A stretch of 64,000 nt of DNA from Chryseobacterium gleum (lineage in GTDB: Bacteria > Bacteroidota > Bacteroidia > Flavobacteriales_D > Crocinitomicaceae). Location of the stretch: positions 1 to 64,000 of the forward strand of contig CAMDAH010000010.1 of NCBI GenBank assembly GCA_945888625.1. The letters run 5' to 3'. Positions within the stretch are counted from its first letter, which is position 1; the number at the start of each line of letters is the position of its first letter. The notes under the pieces were generated by a model that was given only the letters and a program-made list of their open reading frames with translations, had not been told where the DNA came from and did no database searches. The position numbers and the translations under genes are program-made. Below are positions 36,586-44,933 of the stretch, one piece after another.

Positions 36586-37515
36586 TCAGCGTTCAATTTT
36601 CGAAGCGAGCAAATAAATTATCGCCATTCTTATTGCAACTCCATTTTCAACTTGGTTTAAGATGATGCTTTGATCTGAATCTGCTACTTCGCTAGTGATT
36701 TCTACCCCTCTATTAATCGGCCCTGGGTGCATGATAATTACAGGCTTATTTAACGCGTCAAGAACATCTTTATTTAAACCAAACATCATGGAATATTCAC
36801 GCAACGAAGGAAAAAAATTGATTTCTTGTCGTTCTAACTGAATCCTAAGCATATTAGCCACATCACACCATTCCAAGGCATCCTTTAAGTTGTGTGAAAT
36901 TTTGACATCCAACTCGCCAATGTATTTTGGAATCAAGGTAGTAGGCCCACAAACCATTACTTCAGCACCTAATTTTTTTAAGCAATAGATGTTTGATAAT
37001 GCCACGCGCGAATGGATAATATCGCCGACAATTACTACTTTTTTACCTGCCACCTCGCCTAGCGACTCACGAATCGAATAGGCATCTAACAAGGCTTGGG
37101 TCGGATGCTCATGCGTTCCATCTCCCGCATTAATTACTTTTGCAGCTATTCGTTTCGAAAGAAAGTGAGCTGCTCCAGGATTAGGGTGACGCAGCACAAC
37201 CATGTCAACTTTCATCGACAAAATATTATTTACCGTATCAACTAGTGTTTCTCCTTTCTTGACAGAACTGCTCGAAGCACTAAAGTTGACAATATCGGCA
37301 GAAAGACGCTTTTCAGCAAGTTCGAATGACAACCTTGTTCGCGTGGAGTTTTCGAAAAATAAATTTGCTATCGTTATGTCCCTAAGCGATGGTACTTTCT
37401 TAATTGGACGATTAATAACCTCTTTGAAGCTATCTGCCATATTGAAAATTAACGCTATATCCTCCGGACTTAAATCACGAATTCCGGTTAAATGATCGAC
37501 ACTGAGATTATTCAT
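36586..37515 (-). CDS. pyrB: Aspartate carbamoyltransferase catalytic subunit
   Basis: PyrB joins carbamoyl phosphate and aspartate, the first committed step of pyrimidine synthesis. The 309 residues contain the carbamoyl-phosphate site FFENSTRTRLSFE (near 54), HPTQALLDAY (near 136) and the aspartate-site loop HPGPINRGVEI (near 268). Length and motifs are those of the class with no regulatory subunit PyrI nearby. Its ATG overlaps the end of pyrR by 8 bases, and PyrR is the known attenuation regulator of pyr genes in many bacteria. Confidence 0.96.
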   Translation of the reverse strand: MNNLSVDHLTGIRDLSPEDIALIFNMADSFKEVINRPIKKVPSLRDITIANLFFENSTRTRLSFELAEKRLSADIVNFSASSSSVKKGETLVDTVNNILSMKVDMVVLRHPNPGAAHFLSKRIAAKVINAGDGTHEHPTQALLDAYSIRESLGEVAGKKVVIVGDIIHSRVALSNIYCLKKLGAEVMVCGPTTLIPKYIGELDVKISHNLKDALEWCDVANMLRIQLERQEINFFPSLREYSMMFGLNKDVLDALNKPVIIMHPGPINRGVEITSEVADSDQSIILNQVENGVAIRMAIIYLLASKIER

Positions 37516-38059
37516 TTCCTTCTTTTGTGTAAAGTGATACTTGATCAGCCCCCTCTATTTCCTTCCATTCGACTGAAACTCGCTCCATTTTCAACGTGTC
37601 AACAGTCCTACCACGGTAATCTGGCTGAATCGGAAGGTCGCGACTAAATTGCCGATCAATAAGTACGAGAAGTTCAACCTTGCTTGGACGTCCAAACGTC
37701 AACAAAGCATCTAATCCAGCACGAATTGTTCTACCAGTATAAAGAACGTCGTCAACCAGCACAACTTTCTTATTTTCTATACTAAAGTCAAGGTTCGTAA
37801 TACTGGGAATTCGTTGCTTTTCCGAACGTCTGAAATCATCTCGAAAGAAGGTGATATCTAAATTGCCACATTGAATAGAGTGACCTAAAATGAACTCTAA
37901 TTCCGACTTTAATCGAGCAACCACTTGAATTCCACGAGGCTGCAAACCGATGATAACAGCATCTTTGAAATCGTTATGGGATTCTATTAATTCATGACAA
38001 AGACGTTTGATGGTTAATTCGATTTGTTTGGCATTTAAAATTATCTGCTTATCCATCAT
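37508..38059 (-). CDS. pyrR: Bifunctional pyr operon regulator/uracil phosphoribosyltransferase PyrR
   Basis: PyrR binds pyr mRNA in a UMP-dependent way and also converts uracil and PRPP to UMP. The product (183 residues from the first of two adjacent ATGs, MMDKQIILN) has the PRPP-binding loop VLVDDVLYTGRTIRAG near residues 97-112. The QPRGIQVVARL segment lies near 52. Homologues begin at the same place, so the start is well supported. The -7 box lies 2 bases before the ATG. I see no obvious attenuator in the 8-base overlap with pyrB, so RNA-based control would have to act elsewhere. Confidence 0.93.
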   Translation of the reverse strand: MMDKQIILNAKQIELTIKRLCHELIESHNDFKDAVIIGLQPRGIQVVARLKSELEFILGHSIQCGNLDITFFRDDFRRSEKQRIPSITNLDFSIENKKVVLVDDVLYTGRTIRAGLDALLTFGRPSKVELLVLIDRQFSRDLPIQPDYRGRTVDTLKMERVSVEWKEIEGADQVSLYTKEGNE

Positions 38060-38061
38060 TG

Positions 38062-38095
38062 CAAAGATAAAATTAAATATTAAGATTGTCAAAAA
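38062..38095 (-). promoter_or_regulatory. Strong consensus promoter of the pyrR-pyrB unit
   Basis: On the minus strand TTTTTG (38095-38090) is followed by a 20-base spacer and TATCTTTG (38069-38062), matching the Bacteroidota -33 and -7 consensus in sequence and spacing. The box ends 2 bases before the first pyrR ATG, so the transcript would begin at or inside the start codon. Confidence 0.7.
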
Positions 38096-38120
38096 TTACT
38101 TTTGACGAAGAATAAAGAAT

Positions 38121-38600
38121 TTACTTTCGAGCAAGCAGGCAAGTGGCATATGCTTTTATCGCTTGCCCTTTACCAAAAGAATCAACTTTTTCATGCGTTG
38201 TAGCTTTAATCGAAACCGCATCGACGTCAATTTGTAGAATAGAGGCCACTATCGCCTGCATTTCAGGAATATAAGGATTTAACTTTGGTGCTTCTAAAAC
38301 AACTGTCGAATCAATGTTAACCACCTTATAGTTTTTCATTGCCACCAATTCTACCACCTTCACCAGTAATAACGTTGAATTTATTCCTTTATACTGAGGG
38401 TCTTTATCAGAGAAATGATAGCCAATATCTCTTAAATTAGCCGCTCCAAGTAAAGCATCGCAAATAGCATGTAAAAGAACATCGGCGTCCGAGTGTCCTA
38501 ATGCACCGAATTCTGATGGAATTTCGACGCCACCTACAAGCAAAGGAAGACCAATTTTAAGCTGATGCACATCAACCCCAAAACCAATTCTCAAATTCAT
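38121..38600 (-). CDS. ispF: 2-C-methyl-D-erythritol 2,4-cyclodiphosphate synthase
   Basis: IspF makes the cyclodiphosphate of the non-mevalonate isoprenoid pathway. The 159-residue trimeric zinc enzyme has the metal site GVDVHQL (Asp and His near 8-12), SDADVLLHAICDALLGA (near 39), and the C-terminal ATTHEKVDSFGKG (near 133). Length is exactly normal. It lies 9 bases after porV on the same strand, probably co-transcribed with porU-porV. Confidence 0.96.
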   Translation of the reverse strand: MNLRIGFGVDVHQLKIGLPLLVGGVEIPSEFGALGHSDADVLLHAICDALLGAANLRDIGYHFSDKDPQYKGINSTLLLVKVVELVAMKNYKVVNIDSTVVLEAPKLNPYIPEMQAIVASILQIDVDAVSIKATTHEKVDSFGKGQAIKAYATCLLARK

Positions 38601-38609
38601 TTTAACAAA

Positions 38610-39875
38610 TTAATTGGCATCTTTAACTGCAGGTTTATCACCTAAATACAAGCGAAGTGTAAAACGTAAGGTGTTCGCTAAAGGACTCTGACGCCCGTTC
38701 AAAGAAGCTAAATAAGAGAAATCAATACCGAACATATTGTATTTCAAACTTGCACCAATATTTAAAAATTGTCTATTTCCTTTGTTTTTACTTTCGTAAA
38801 AAACGCCCCCTCGGACAGCAAAGGTATTGTTATACCACCATTCAACGCCTCCGGCTAAGTTTATTTCAGCCATTTCCTCTTTAAATTTCGTGCCCTTAAC
38901 AACTTGGTAAGTGCCATCTCCATTTTTTATATAATCACCATTCGCATCCGTAGCAACTACTCCTGGTGCATCATAAAAAGATTGTATTATTCCGTTTACA
39001 ATACCAACATCACTTGTTTTCCCTGACATTAACTCGCCAAGATTTGCGCCCACATTCGGATTATAACTAGCAGGAGTGGGAACCAATAATTTTTGAATAT
39101 CTACAGAAAAAATCATTTGATTATAAGAATCAAAATTGGCTAGAAAGGAGTTTCCTATCTTCAAGTTCATTGGAATAAAATCTCGTTGAGATAGCTCCGA
39201 ATAGGCTACCTTATTTCCAATATTATTAATGGTTGTAGCAAACGTGTAAACACCTTTAGTTTTACCCCATTTCACTTTATCGTTGTAATAAGTAAATGAT
39301 AAATCAGCTGCTCCAACAACACCTGGCTTTGTATTTACACCTCCAACAGTTAAACCACCTGTAAGATTAGAATAAGCAAATTTACCATTAATTCCGATAC
39401 TTAATTTATCCGCTAACTTAAATGCATACGCCCCAGTAAGCTCAAATTCACTGGGTTTGTCGTCACGTATAACATTTCCCGATGCATCAGTAAACGTTAT
39501 TTCTCCGAGGCTAAAAAACCGTAGCGCCCCACCAATGGCATGTTGCTTGTTTATTTTATAGTAACCCGACAAATAAGACAAATGAATATCATTGGTTAAT
39601 TGTCTTAACCAAGGGGTGTAAGACAAACTTATTTCAGATTTTTTTTCTGCGAAACTTAGAATAGAAGTATTCCAATAAACGGAACTTGAACTGGCATTTA
39701 AAGCAGTGCCGGCATCCCCCATACCTCCTGCGCGAGAATCAGGAGTAATTGCCATAAATGGAAGAGCTGTTGTTATCGTATTTAATTGAAGATCATTTTG
39801 CGATGCACCACCGTTGGGTTGAGAGAAACCGATAAAACAAAAAGATACTAAAGCGAATAAAAATTTAAATTTCAT
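38610..39875 (-). CDS. porV: T9SS outer-membrane channel/shuttle protein PorV
   Basis: PorV is a 14-strand outer-membrane barrel of the FadL type that collects T9SS cargo from the translocon and brings it to the sortase. The 421 residues have a signal peptide (cut near residue 18), a conserved early region PFMAITPDSRAGGMGDAGTAL followed by SSSVYWNTSIL, and alternating strands to the C-terminus. A periplasmic-side loop near residues 285-320 is variable. It follows porU, its partner in the attachment complex, by 57 bases on the same strand, the common flavobacterial arrangement. Confidence 0.93.
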   Translation of the reverse strand: MKFKFLFALVSFCFIGFSQPNGGASQNDLQLNTITTALPFMAITPDSRAGGMGDAGTALNASSSSVYWNTSILSFAEKKSEISLSYTPWLRQLTNDIHLSYLSGYYKINKQHAIGGALRFFSLGEITFTDASGNVIRDDKPSEFELTGAYAFKLADKLSIGINGKFAYSNLTGGLTVGGVNTKPGVVGAADLSFTYYNDKVKWGKTKGVYTFATTINNIGNKVAYSELSQRDFIPMNLKIGNSFLANFDSYNQMIFSVDIQKLLVPTPASYNPNVGANLGELMSGKTSDVGIVNGIIQSFYDAPGVVATDANGDYIKNGDGTYQVVKGTKFKEEMAEINLAGGVEWWYNNTFAVRGGVFYESKNKGNRQFLNIGASLKYNMFGIDFSYLASLNGRQSPLANTLRFTLRLYLGDKPAVKDAN

Positions 39876-39932
39876 TAGGCAAATTTAGAAAATTGGGTAA
39901 ATATACGTTAAAAGTTAAATTTTATTGTGCAT

Positions 39933-42900
39933 TTATTTCAAGATTACCAATTTTTCAGTTTTCTGAGCAACTTCGCCAGTATTTGTTTTTAAAGATAGTC
40001 TGTAAATGTAAACCCCTCTGGCTAGTTGGTCTCCGTAATCATCTTTACCGTCCCACGAGATACCATCCGTTCTAAAACCAATTGTTGGAATTTTTTCATT
40101 TATACTTTTTACTAATCTTCCACTAACGCTGTATATTTGAACCTGCACATCCATATTGTCGCAAGATTGATTGTGCTCAAACATAAATTGCGTATTCGTT
40201 GTAAATGGATTTGGATAATTATACAATTTACTAATCACTGCGTTTTCATTAGGACGAACAATAAAATTTACTTTGGTGAAAGAAGAATTGTTATTAACGT
40301 CCCATACTTTTAATGAAATAGCATGTTGGCCTTCGGATAATTTGGGTAACTGATAACGAATAGCGCCCGATTGGTATGAATCTAAATCAGCAGCGTAATA
40401 ATCATTTAAGTTGATAGATTCCGCAGTATTGTCATCAATTATTGCTGTTAAGTCGTGACCTATACCATTTCCAACCGTATTAATACCATTTTCATCAAAA
40501 ATTTTCGCAAAAAGTACAGGAGTGGCATCTGTAATTCCACCATCGATAAATTTATCATCATTAAGGAATAGGTCAACCGAAGGTCCAACGGCATCTAACA
40601 CACCTATTGGATCAATTCCTCCAATACTAAAGGAAGTGTCAACCCCTGAAGCATCAATAGAATTATTAAATGCATAATAACTAATTTTTCCTAAACCATA
40701 GCTTAGAGCAATATCTTTGGGTACGATAAATGTAAACGAAAAGGTCCCGTTAGTAACTGTTGATTTCCCTTTATATACAACATTTCGTTGCAATTCATAA
40801 TTAATTACAGGAGAAGTATCATCTTGACCAAGGGTATTAAAGTTCTTAGTTTTATCAAAGATGGAAGGAAGTACATAACCATTAAAATTACTTTGCACAT
40901 TTCCATAAAAATCTTCGATATGTCCTTTAATAGTTACTTTACCTAAAGCCTTAATTGTGTCTATGATGGCAAGGGCTTGACCATTTAAACTATCGGTTAC
41001 TACTCGCAAACGAGGCAAGGCAATTTTAAGCGCCGGATCCCCAATCAATGTAAAACTACGTTTATTGTCATTACTACCAGATTGATTTTTTGTAAGCCGA
41101 ACAATTTCACCAAAAGTTTTAGGTTCCATATTCGCATCTCGCTCAAAAACATTATTATAAAATGCTATCCCAGTTGCTGTATTAACTCCAAAATAAACGG
41201 AACGAGTAGTTGTCATTAAAGCAATAGCTCCTCCAGTTGGATTTAAGGCGAGCCATTCTCCTGCAGAAATTCTATTGGGGTCATCAAATTTTGTAAATTC
41301 ACAAGTAGCTGAAACAAAAAGATGTAGCGCGTTAATATTTTGCCACGATTGAATTTGAGGAATTGTAACAACTCGTTCTTCGGCCAAACCAACTTCACCG
41401 CCGTGCCCAACATAATTCACTACCAGCGCCCCCCTTTCTACGCGATTAGTAATAGCCGAATAAACTTCAGGATATCTTTGTCCTCCAGCAGATGTTTGTT
41501 GTGGGTATGCATCAAGATATAATTTATCACAATTCATTTCTCGGTGATTGGATTTTACAATGTCATATTGTGGCTCTGTATCATTATTAATAAAATAGCC
41601 ACCCTCTTCATCGTCAGAAATTTGAATATATTTAAGTCTCCAATCCCCAAAATTGCCATTAGTCAAGGAATCCAAACAACAATTATTGTTACTCGCATTT
41701 GAAAATAAATTCGAGCCATTTTTCATATAATGTTCAATTTTATCCACTTGTTGTTTCGCCTCCGTAACATTACTTACCACCAACCTACCAACACCTACAT
41801 CCAGTAAATCAGTTTGATTAATTGCTTCATTATCCCCTAACATTCCGAAAAAATCATCCGTTACCAATGCGGATATGTGATTCTCACTATTATCAACTTG
41901 ATACGTTAGCATATAATTGTTATTGTTTGGCACCCGATCCTTGGGGTCATAGGTTCCATCGCCAAACAGCAAAAGATACTTAGGATACATACTTCCAGAC
42001 ACCAAATTAGCTCTGTCATAAAACATTTTAACAAACATGCGAATTCCGACTGCATCTTTTGCGCCGGAACTAAATTCATTATATACCTGATCATCGGTGA
42101 CCACATGAACAATCAAACCTTCATCTCTGTGCAGATTTGCTAGCCTATTCGCTTGTTCAAAAAACAATGGATTCGTAACTATTAGATAATCTGCTTGAGG
42201 CAAGCTATGAAGATTTTGATAATTAACCGTTCCAATTTTATTTGGCTCATAAAACAAACTTCCATTTGAAGCAACAAACTCACTAAATTTCATGTTTTGT
42301 TTAAATGAGAATGTATTACCGGCTCCAATCATGTTACCTACAATAAGTTGAGGAATTTGCTTGTTTGTTACATCCCAAATAAATCCTTGCGTTGGAAAAT
42401 TAGAAATTTGATATTCTCCTAATAAAAGAGAATCTGAATTCACTAAATTTCTAAAGCCAAATTGCGAACCATAAAACACTAAATCTCGTTTCGCATTTAC
42501 CAATATTCTATCCAAGTATGTTAATGTATTGGGACTATTTCTTGTTATACTTACTTTAAATGCTAATAAAGAACTTGGGGTAGGAAAAATCATTGATTTT
42601 GAGGACCTTGCAAAATCGTACGGGGCAGAAGGTAATAAATCACTTAATAGTTGTGAACCATTGCATGAATATTGTTGCGCAGTATTCGCTGTGCTCATTG
42701 AATTAGTAGCAATCGCTGTTTTAAATTTTACAGGGGAAGTAGTGACAATATTGGGAATGGAGAAGTTAAAAGTGCGTTCTAAATCAATATCAAACAATTC
42801 TCCATACCAGCGTTGACCACCTCCCACTAAGGAAATTAAATCATTTTCATAAACATCACGAAAATCATAATCAGTAACGACCACATCTGGATTACTTGTA

Positions 42901-43769
42901 ATTAAAGGGGCATTTTGTATTCTAAGAGGTAGGACATTGGGATTTACATTGACAAAATAATAGGAGAAATCCGAGTACACATTTCTTTTCTGATCAAACT
43001 CCACCGTTCCATTGGGAAACCACTGATGTGGGCCGCTACCATAAAACAAAAGATAATCCTGGTCATTAAAAACACCATCAGATTCCCCATTAATATAAAC
43101 AGCAACTTGCGCTAAATCGTCAATTCGAGGAATTGAATTTAACTCAGGCATCATTCCCTCTCCATTACCATAAATATGAAGTTGAGAAGGGTCTAAAGTC
43201 GTAACATCAATTCCAATAGATGAAAGAAAGCTTTTATCCAACTTGTAAATCCCATCGCGTGAAACAGCAATTTTATACCAAAAACCTGAGCCATCTTGCA
43301 AAACAGAATTGGGTGCGAAATCTTTTAATTGCGACTGCGAAGCTTCTTTGGGAGTGATTTTAACATCAAATCGCTGAATTCTATGAATCACTTTATCGAC
43401 TTTAACATAAGGAATGCTAAAGATAACCAAGAATGCCTCTTTTCCTGCCTTTGTTATTTTCGTGTCTAACTGAATATCATCAGAAACAAAAACGGAGAAA
43501 CGCTCTAAAAATGCAACTTCAGCAGCTGAAGCAGGTGAAGTACTGTAATTAATTAATTCAGCTGAATACCTATCGTTTTTTAGTGGGATAGTATGATAAA
43601 AAACAGGATTTACATTATCGAGTGATTGATTTTCAATCGTAGGAACTAAAATCGATTCCTCATTTACGGAAATGGAAACTGGCTCCTGCCATGGGACTTC
43701 AATTGTAAAAATTTGGGCTGAAGCATTTACACTTACTAAAATAAAAATTATATAATTAAGTAAACGCAT
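39933..43769 (-). CDS. porU: T9SS sortase PorU
   Basis: PorU is a gingipain-like (peptidase C25) cysteine peptidase on the cell surface. It removes T9SS C-terminal signals and attaches cargo to anionic lipopolysaccharide. The 1278 residues have a signal peptide, an N-terminal beta region (to about 350), the C25 catalytic domain with the histidine in NYVGHGGEVGL (near 790) and the cysteine in SATCEFTKFDD (near 820). Ig-like domains follow, and the end is a FlgD-like/type A-like C-terminal domain (YNYPNPF to VAQKTEKLVILK). Its -7 box ends 7 bases before the ATG. It is divergent from the PorP/SprF-like gene, 112 bases apart. Confidence 0.93.
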   Translation of the reverse strand: MRLLNYIIFILVSVNASAQIFTIEVPWQEPVSISVNEESILVPTIENQSLDNVNPVFYHTIPLKNDRYSAELINYSTSPASAAEVAFLERFSVFVSDDIQLDTKITKAGKEAFLVIFSIPYVKVDKVIHRIQRFDVKITPKEASQSQLKDFAPNSVLQDGSGFWYKIAVSRDGIYKLDKSFLSSIGIDVTTLDPSQLHIYGNGEGMMPELNSIPRIDDLAQVAVYINGESDGVFNDQDYLLFYGSGPHQWFPNGTVEFDQKRNVYSDFSYYFVNVNPNVLPLRIQNAPLITSNPDVVVTDYDFRDVYENDLISLVGGGQRWYGELFDIDLERTFNFSIPNIVTTSPVKFKTAIATNSMSTANTAQQYSCNGSQLLSDLLPSAPYDFARSSKSMIFPTPSSLLAFKVSITRNSPNTLTYLDRILVNAKRDLVFYGSQFGFRNLVNSDSLLLGEYQISNFPTQGFIWDVTNKQIPQLIVGNMIGAGNTFSFKQNMKFSEFVASNGSLFYEPNKIGTVNYQNLHSLPQADYLIVTNPLFFEQANRLANLHRDEGLIVHVVTDDQVYNEFSSGAKDAVGIRMFVKMFYDRANLVSGSMYPKYLLLFGDGTYDPKDRVPNNNNYMLTYQVDNSENHISALVTDDFFGMLGDNEAINQTDLLDVGVGRLVVSNVTEAKQQVDKIEHYMKNGSNLFSNASNNNCCLDSLTNGNFGDWRLKYIQISDDEEGGYFINNDTEPQYDIVKSNHREMNCDKLYLDAYPQQTSAGGQRYPEVYSAITNRVERGALVVNYVGHGGEVGLAEERVVTIPQIQSWQNINALHLFVSATCEFTKFDDPNRISAGEWLALNPTGGAIALMTTTRSVYFGVNTATGIAFYNNVFERDANMEPKTFGEIVRLTKNQSGSNDNKRSFTLIGDPALKIALPRLRVVTDSLNGQALAIIDTIKALGKVTIKGHIEDFYGNVQSNFNGYVLPSIFDKTKNFNTLGQDDTSPVINYELQRNVVYKGKSTVTNGTFSFTFIVPKDIALSYGLGKISYYAFNNSIDASGVDTSFSIGGIDPIGVLDAVGPSVDLFLNDDKFIDGGITDATPVLFAKIFDENGINTVGNGIGHDLTAIIDDNTAESINLNDYYAADLDSYQSGAIRYQLPKLSEGQHAISLKVWDVNNNSSFTKVNFIVRPNENAVISKLYNYPNPFTTNTQFMFEHNQSCDNMDVQVQIYSVSGRLVKSINEKIPTIGFRTDGISWDGKDDYGDQLARGVYIYRLSLKTNTGEVAQKTEKLVILK

Positions 43770-43776
43770 AGAAAAA

Positions 43777-43784
43777 CAAAATTA
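43777..43784 (-). promoter_or_regulatory. -7 box of the porU promoter
   Basis: The minus strand reads TAATTTTG, a full match, 7 bases before the porU ATG. A TTTTTTG lies 15 bases further upstream and could be the -33 element. Confidence 0.55.
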
Positions 43785-43881
43785 GTAATGATTAGGCTTC
43801 AAAAAACGCATTGCTATTTTATTTATTTGAATTTAATTACGATATTTGTAACCAACAAAATTAAAAGACGTAACGAAGGCC

Positions 43882-44880
43882 GTGATAAAAAAAATAAAAT
43901 TTATTAAAGTCGTAATTTCATTTCGCTTTCTTGCGTTAATTATGCTGGGGATTTGCTTGCAAAACAACGCAAATGCACAAGACCCAACATTTACCCAATT
44001 TTATTCAAATCCGTTATATCTTAATCCTGCGTTAGCCGGTTCGACTGGCTGTCCGAGAATAAATATGAATTATCGAAATGAATGGCCACAATTAACAGGG
44101 AATTATGTTACTTATTCCGCTTCTTTTGACACCTACGCTAAAGATATAAATGGTGGAGTTGGATTGATGGCAACTTATGACCAACAAGCGGAAGGTACTA
44201 TTTCCACTACTATGATTGGGGGGATTTACTCTTACAATCTAAAAATCAATAGAAAAACTTCCTTTATGATTGGTGCTCGCGCAGCTTATTATCAAAAATT
44301 TTTAGATTGGAATAAACTTACATTTGGCGACATGATTGATCCACGAAGAGGATTTATTTATCAAACTAATGATATACCAAGAGGAGGAAAACGTGGTTTT
44401 TTTGATGTTTCTGGCGGTGCTGTCATATTCACTAAACAATTTTATGCAGGAGCAGCTTTTCATCATGCCAATCAACCTGACGAATCAATGATACTAGGCG
44501 AATCGAAACTTCCTATAAGAATTACAGCGCACTTGGGCGGAACCATTCCAATTGGAAGGCGAGGCCGTTACTCCGATGGTACAAGTATAAAACCTGCTGT
44601 AATCTACCAATTGCAAAACGGATTTCAAGAATTAAACATAGGTGCATACTTAAACTATAATGTCTTAAACATTGGTGTATGGTATCGAAATAAAGACGCT
44701 TTTGTTTTTATTGTAGGAGCCAAAACAGAAAAATTCAACGTAGGGTACAGTTACGATTTGACAGTTTCAAAACTTGGTAATGGTTTAACGGGCGGTTCAC
44801 ACGAAATTTCAATGCAAATTAACCTTAAATGCAAGAAAAAAGCGAAGAACTTTAGAAAGATTTCATGTCCGTCTTTTTAA
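43882..44880 (+). CDS. PorP/SprF-family T9SS outer-membrane protein
   Basis: Members of this family anchor surface adhesins or form part of the T9SS ring at the outer membrane. The 332-residue product has a signal peptide (cut near residue 34, NANAQ), then the family opening DPTFTQFYSNPLYLNPALAGS, and alternating beta strands ending in the YSYDLTVSKL region. Several paralogues usually occur per genome, so calling it PorP or SprF specifically is not justified. The start is GTG 43882: no ATG lies upstream, and the GTG gives a proper signal peptide. It is followed by gldJ after 53 bases. Confidence 0.88.
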   Translation: MIKKIKFIKVVISFRFLALIMLGICLQNNANAQDPTFTQFYSNPLYLNPALAGSTGCPRINMNYRNEWPQLTGNYVTYSASFDTYAKDINGGVGLMATYDQQAEGTISTTMIGGIYSYNLKINRKTSFMIGARAAYYQKFLDWNKLTFGDMIDPRRGFIYQTNDIPRGGKRGFFDVSGGAVIFTKQFYAGAAFHHANQPDESMILGESKLPIRITAHLGGTIPIGRRGRYSDGTSIKPAVIYQLQNGFQELNIGAYLNYNVLNIGVWYRNKDAFVFIVGAKTEKFNVGYSYDLTVSKLGNGLTGGSHEISMQINLKCKKKAKNFRKISCPSF

Positions 44881-44908
44881 TTTGTAACCAAATGAAAAAA
44901 AATAATTT

Positions 44909-44916
44909 TATTTTTG
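44909..44916 (+). promoter_or_regulatory. -7 box of the gldJ promoter
   Basis: TATTTTTG is a full match, with a TTTG at 44881 24 bases upstream as possible -33. It ends 17 bases before ATG 44934 and lies downstream of the two earlier in-frame candidates (44865 and 44892), supporting 44934 as the start. Confidence 0.55.
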
Positions 44917-44933
44917 CTATAAATAGTATACTT

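Noticed and set aside
44865..44933. Earlier gldJ starts at 44865 and 44892
   Set aside because: They lie before the -7 box at 44909, and the added residues would spoil the lipoprotein signal.
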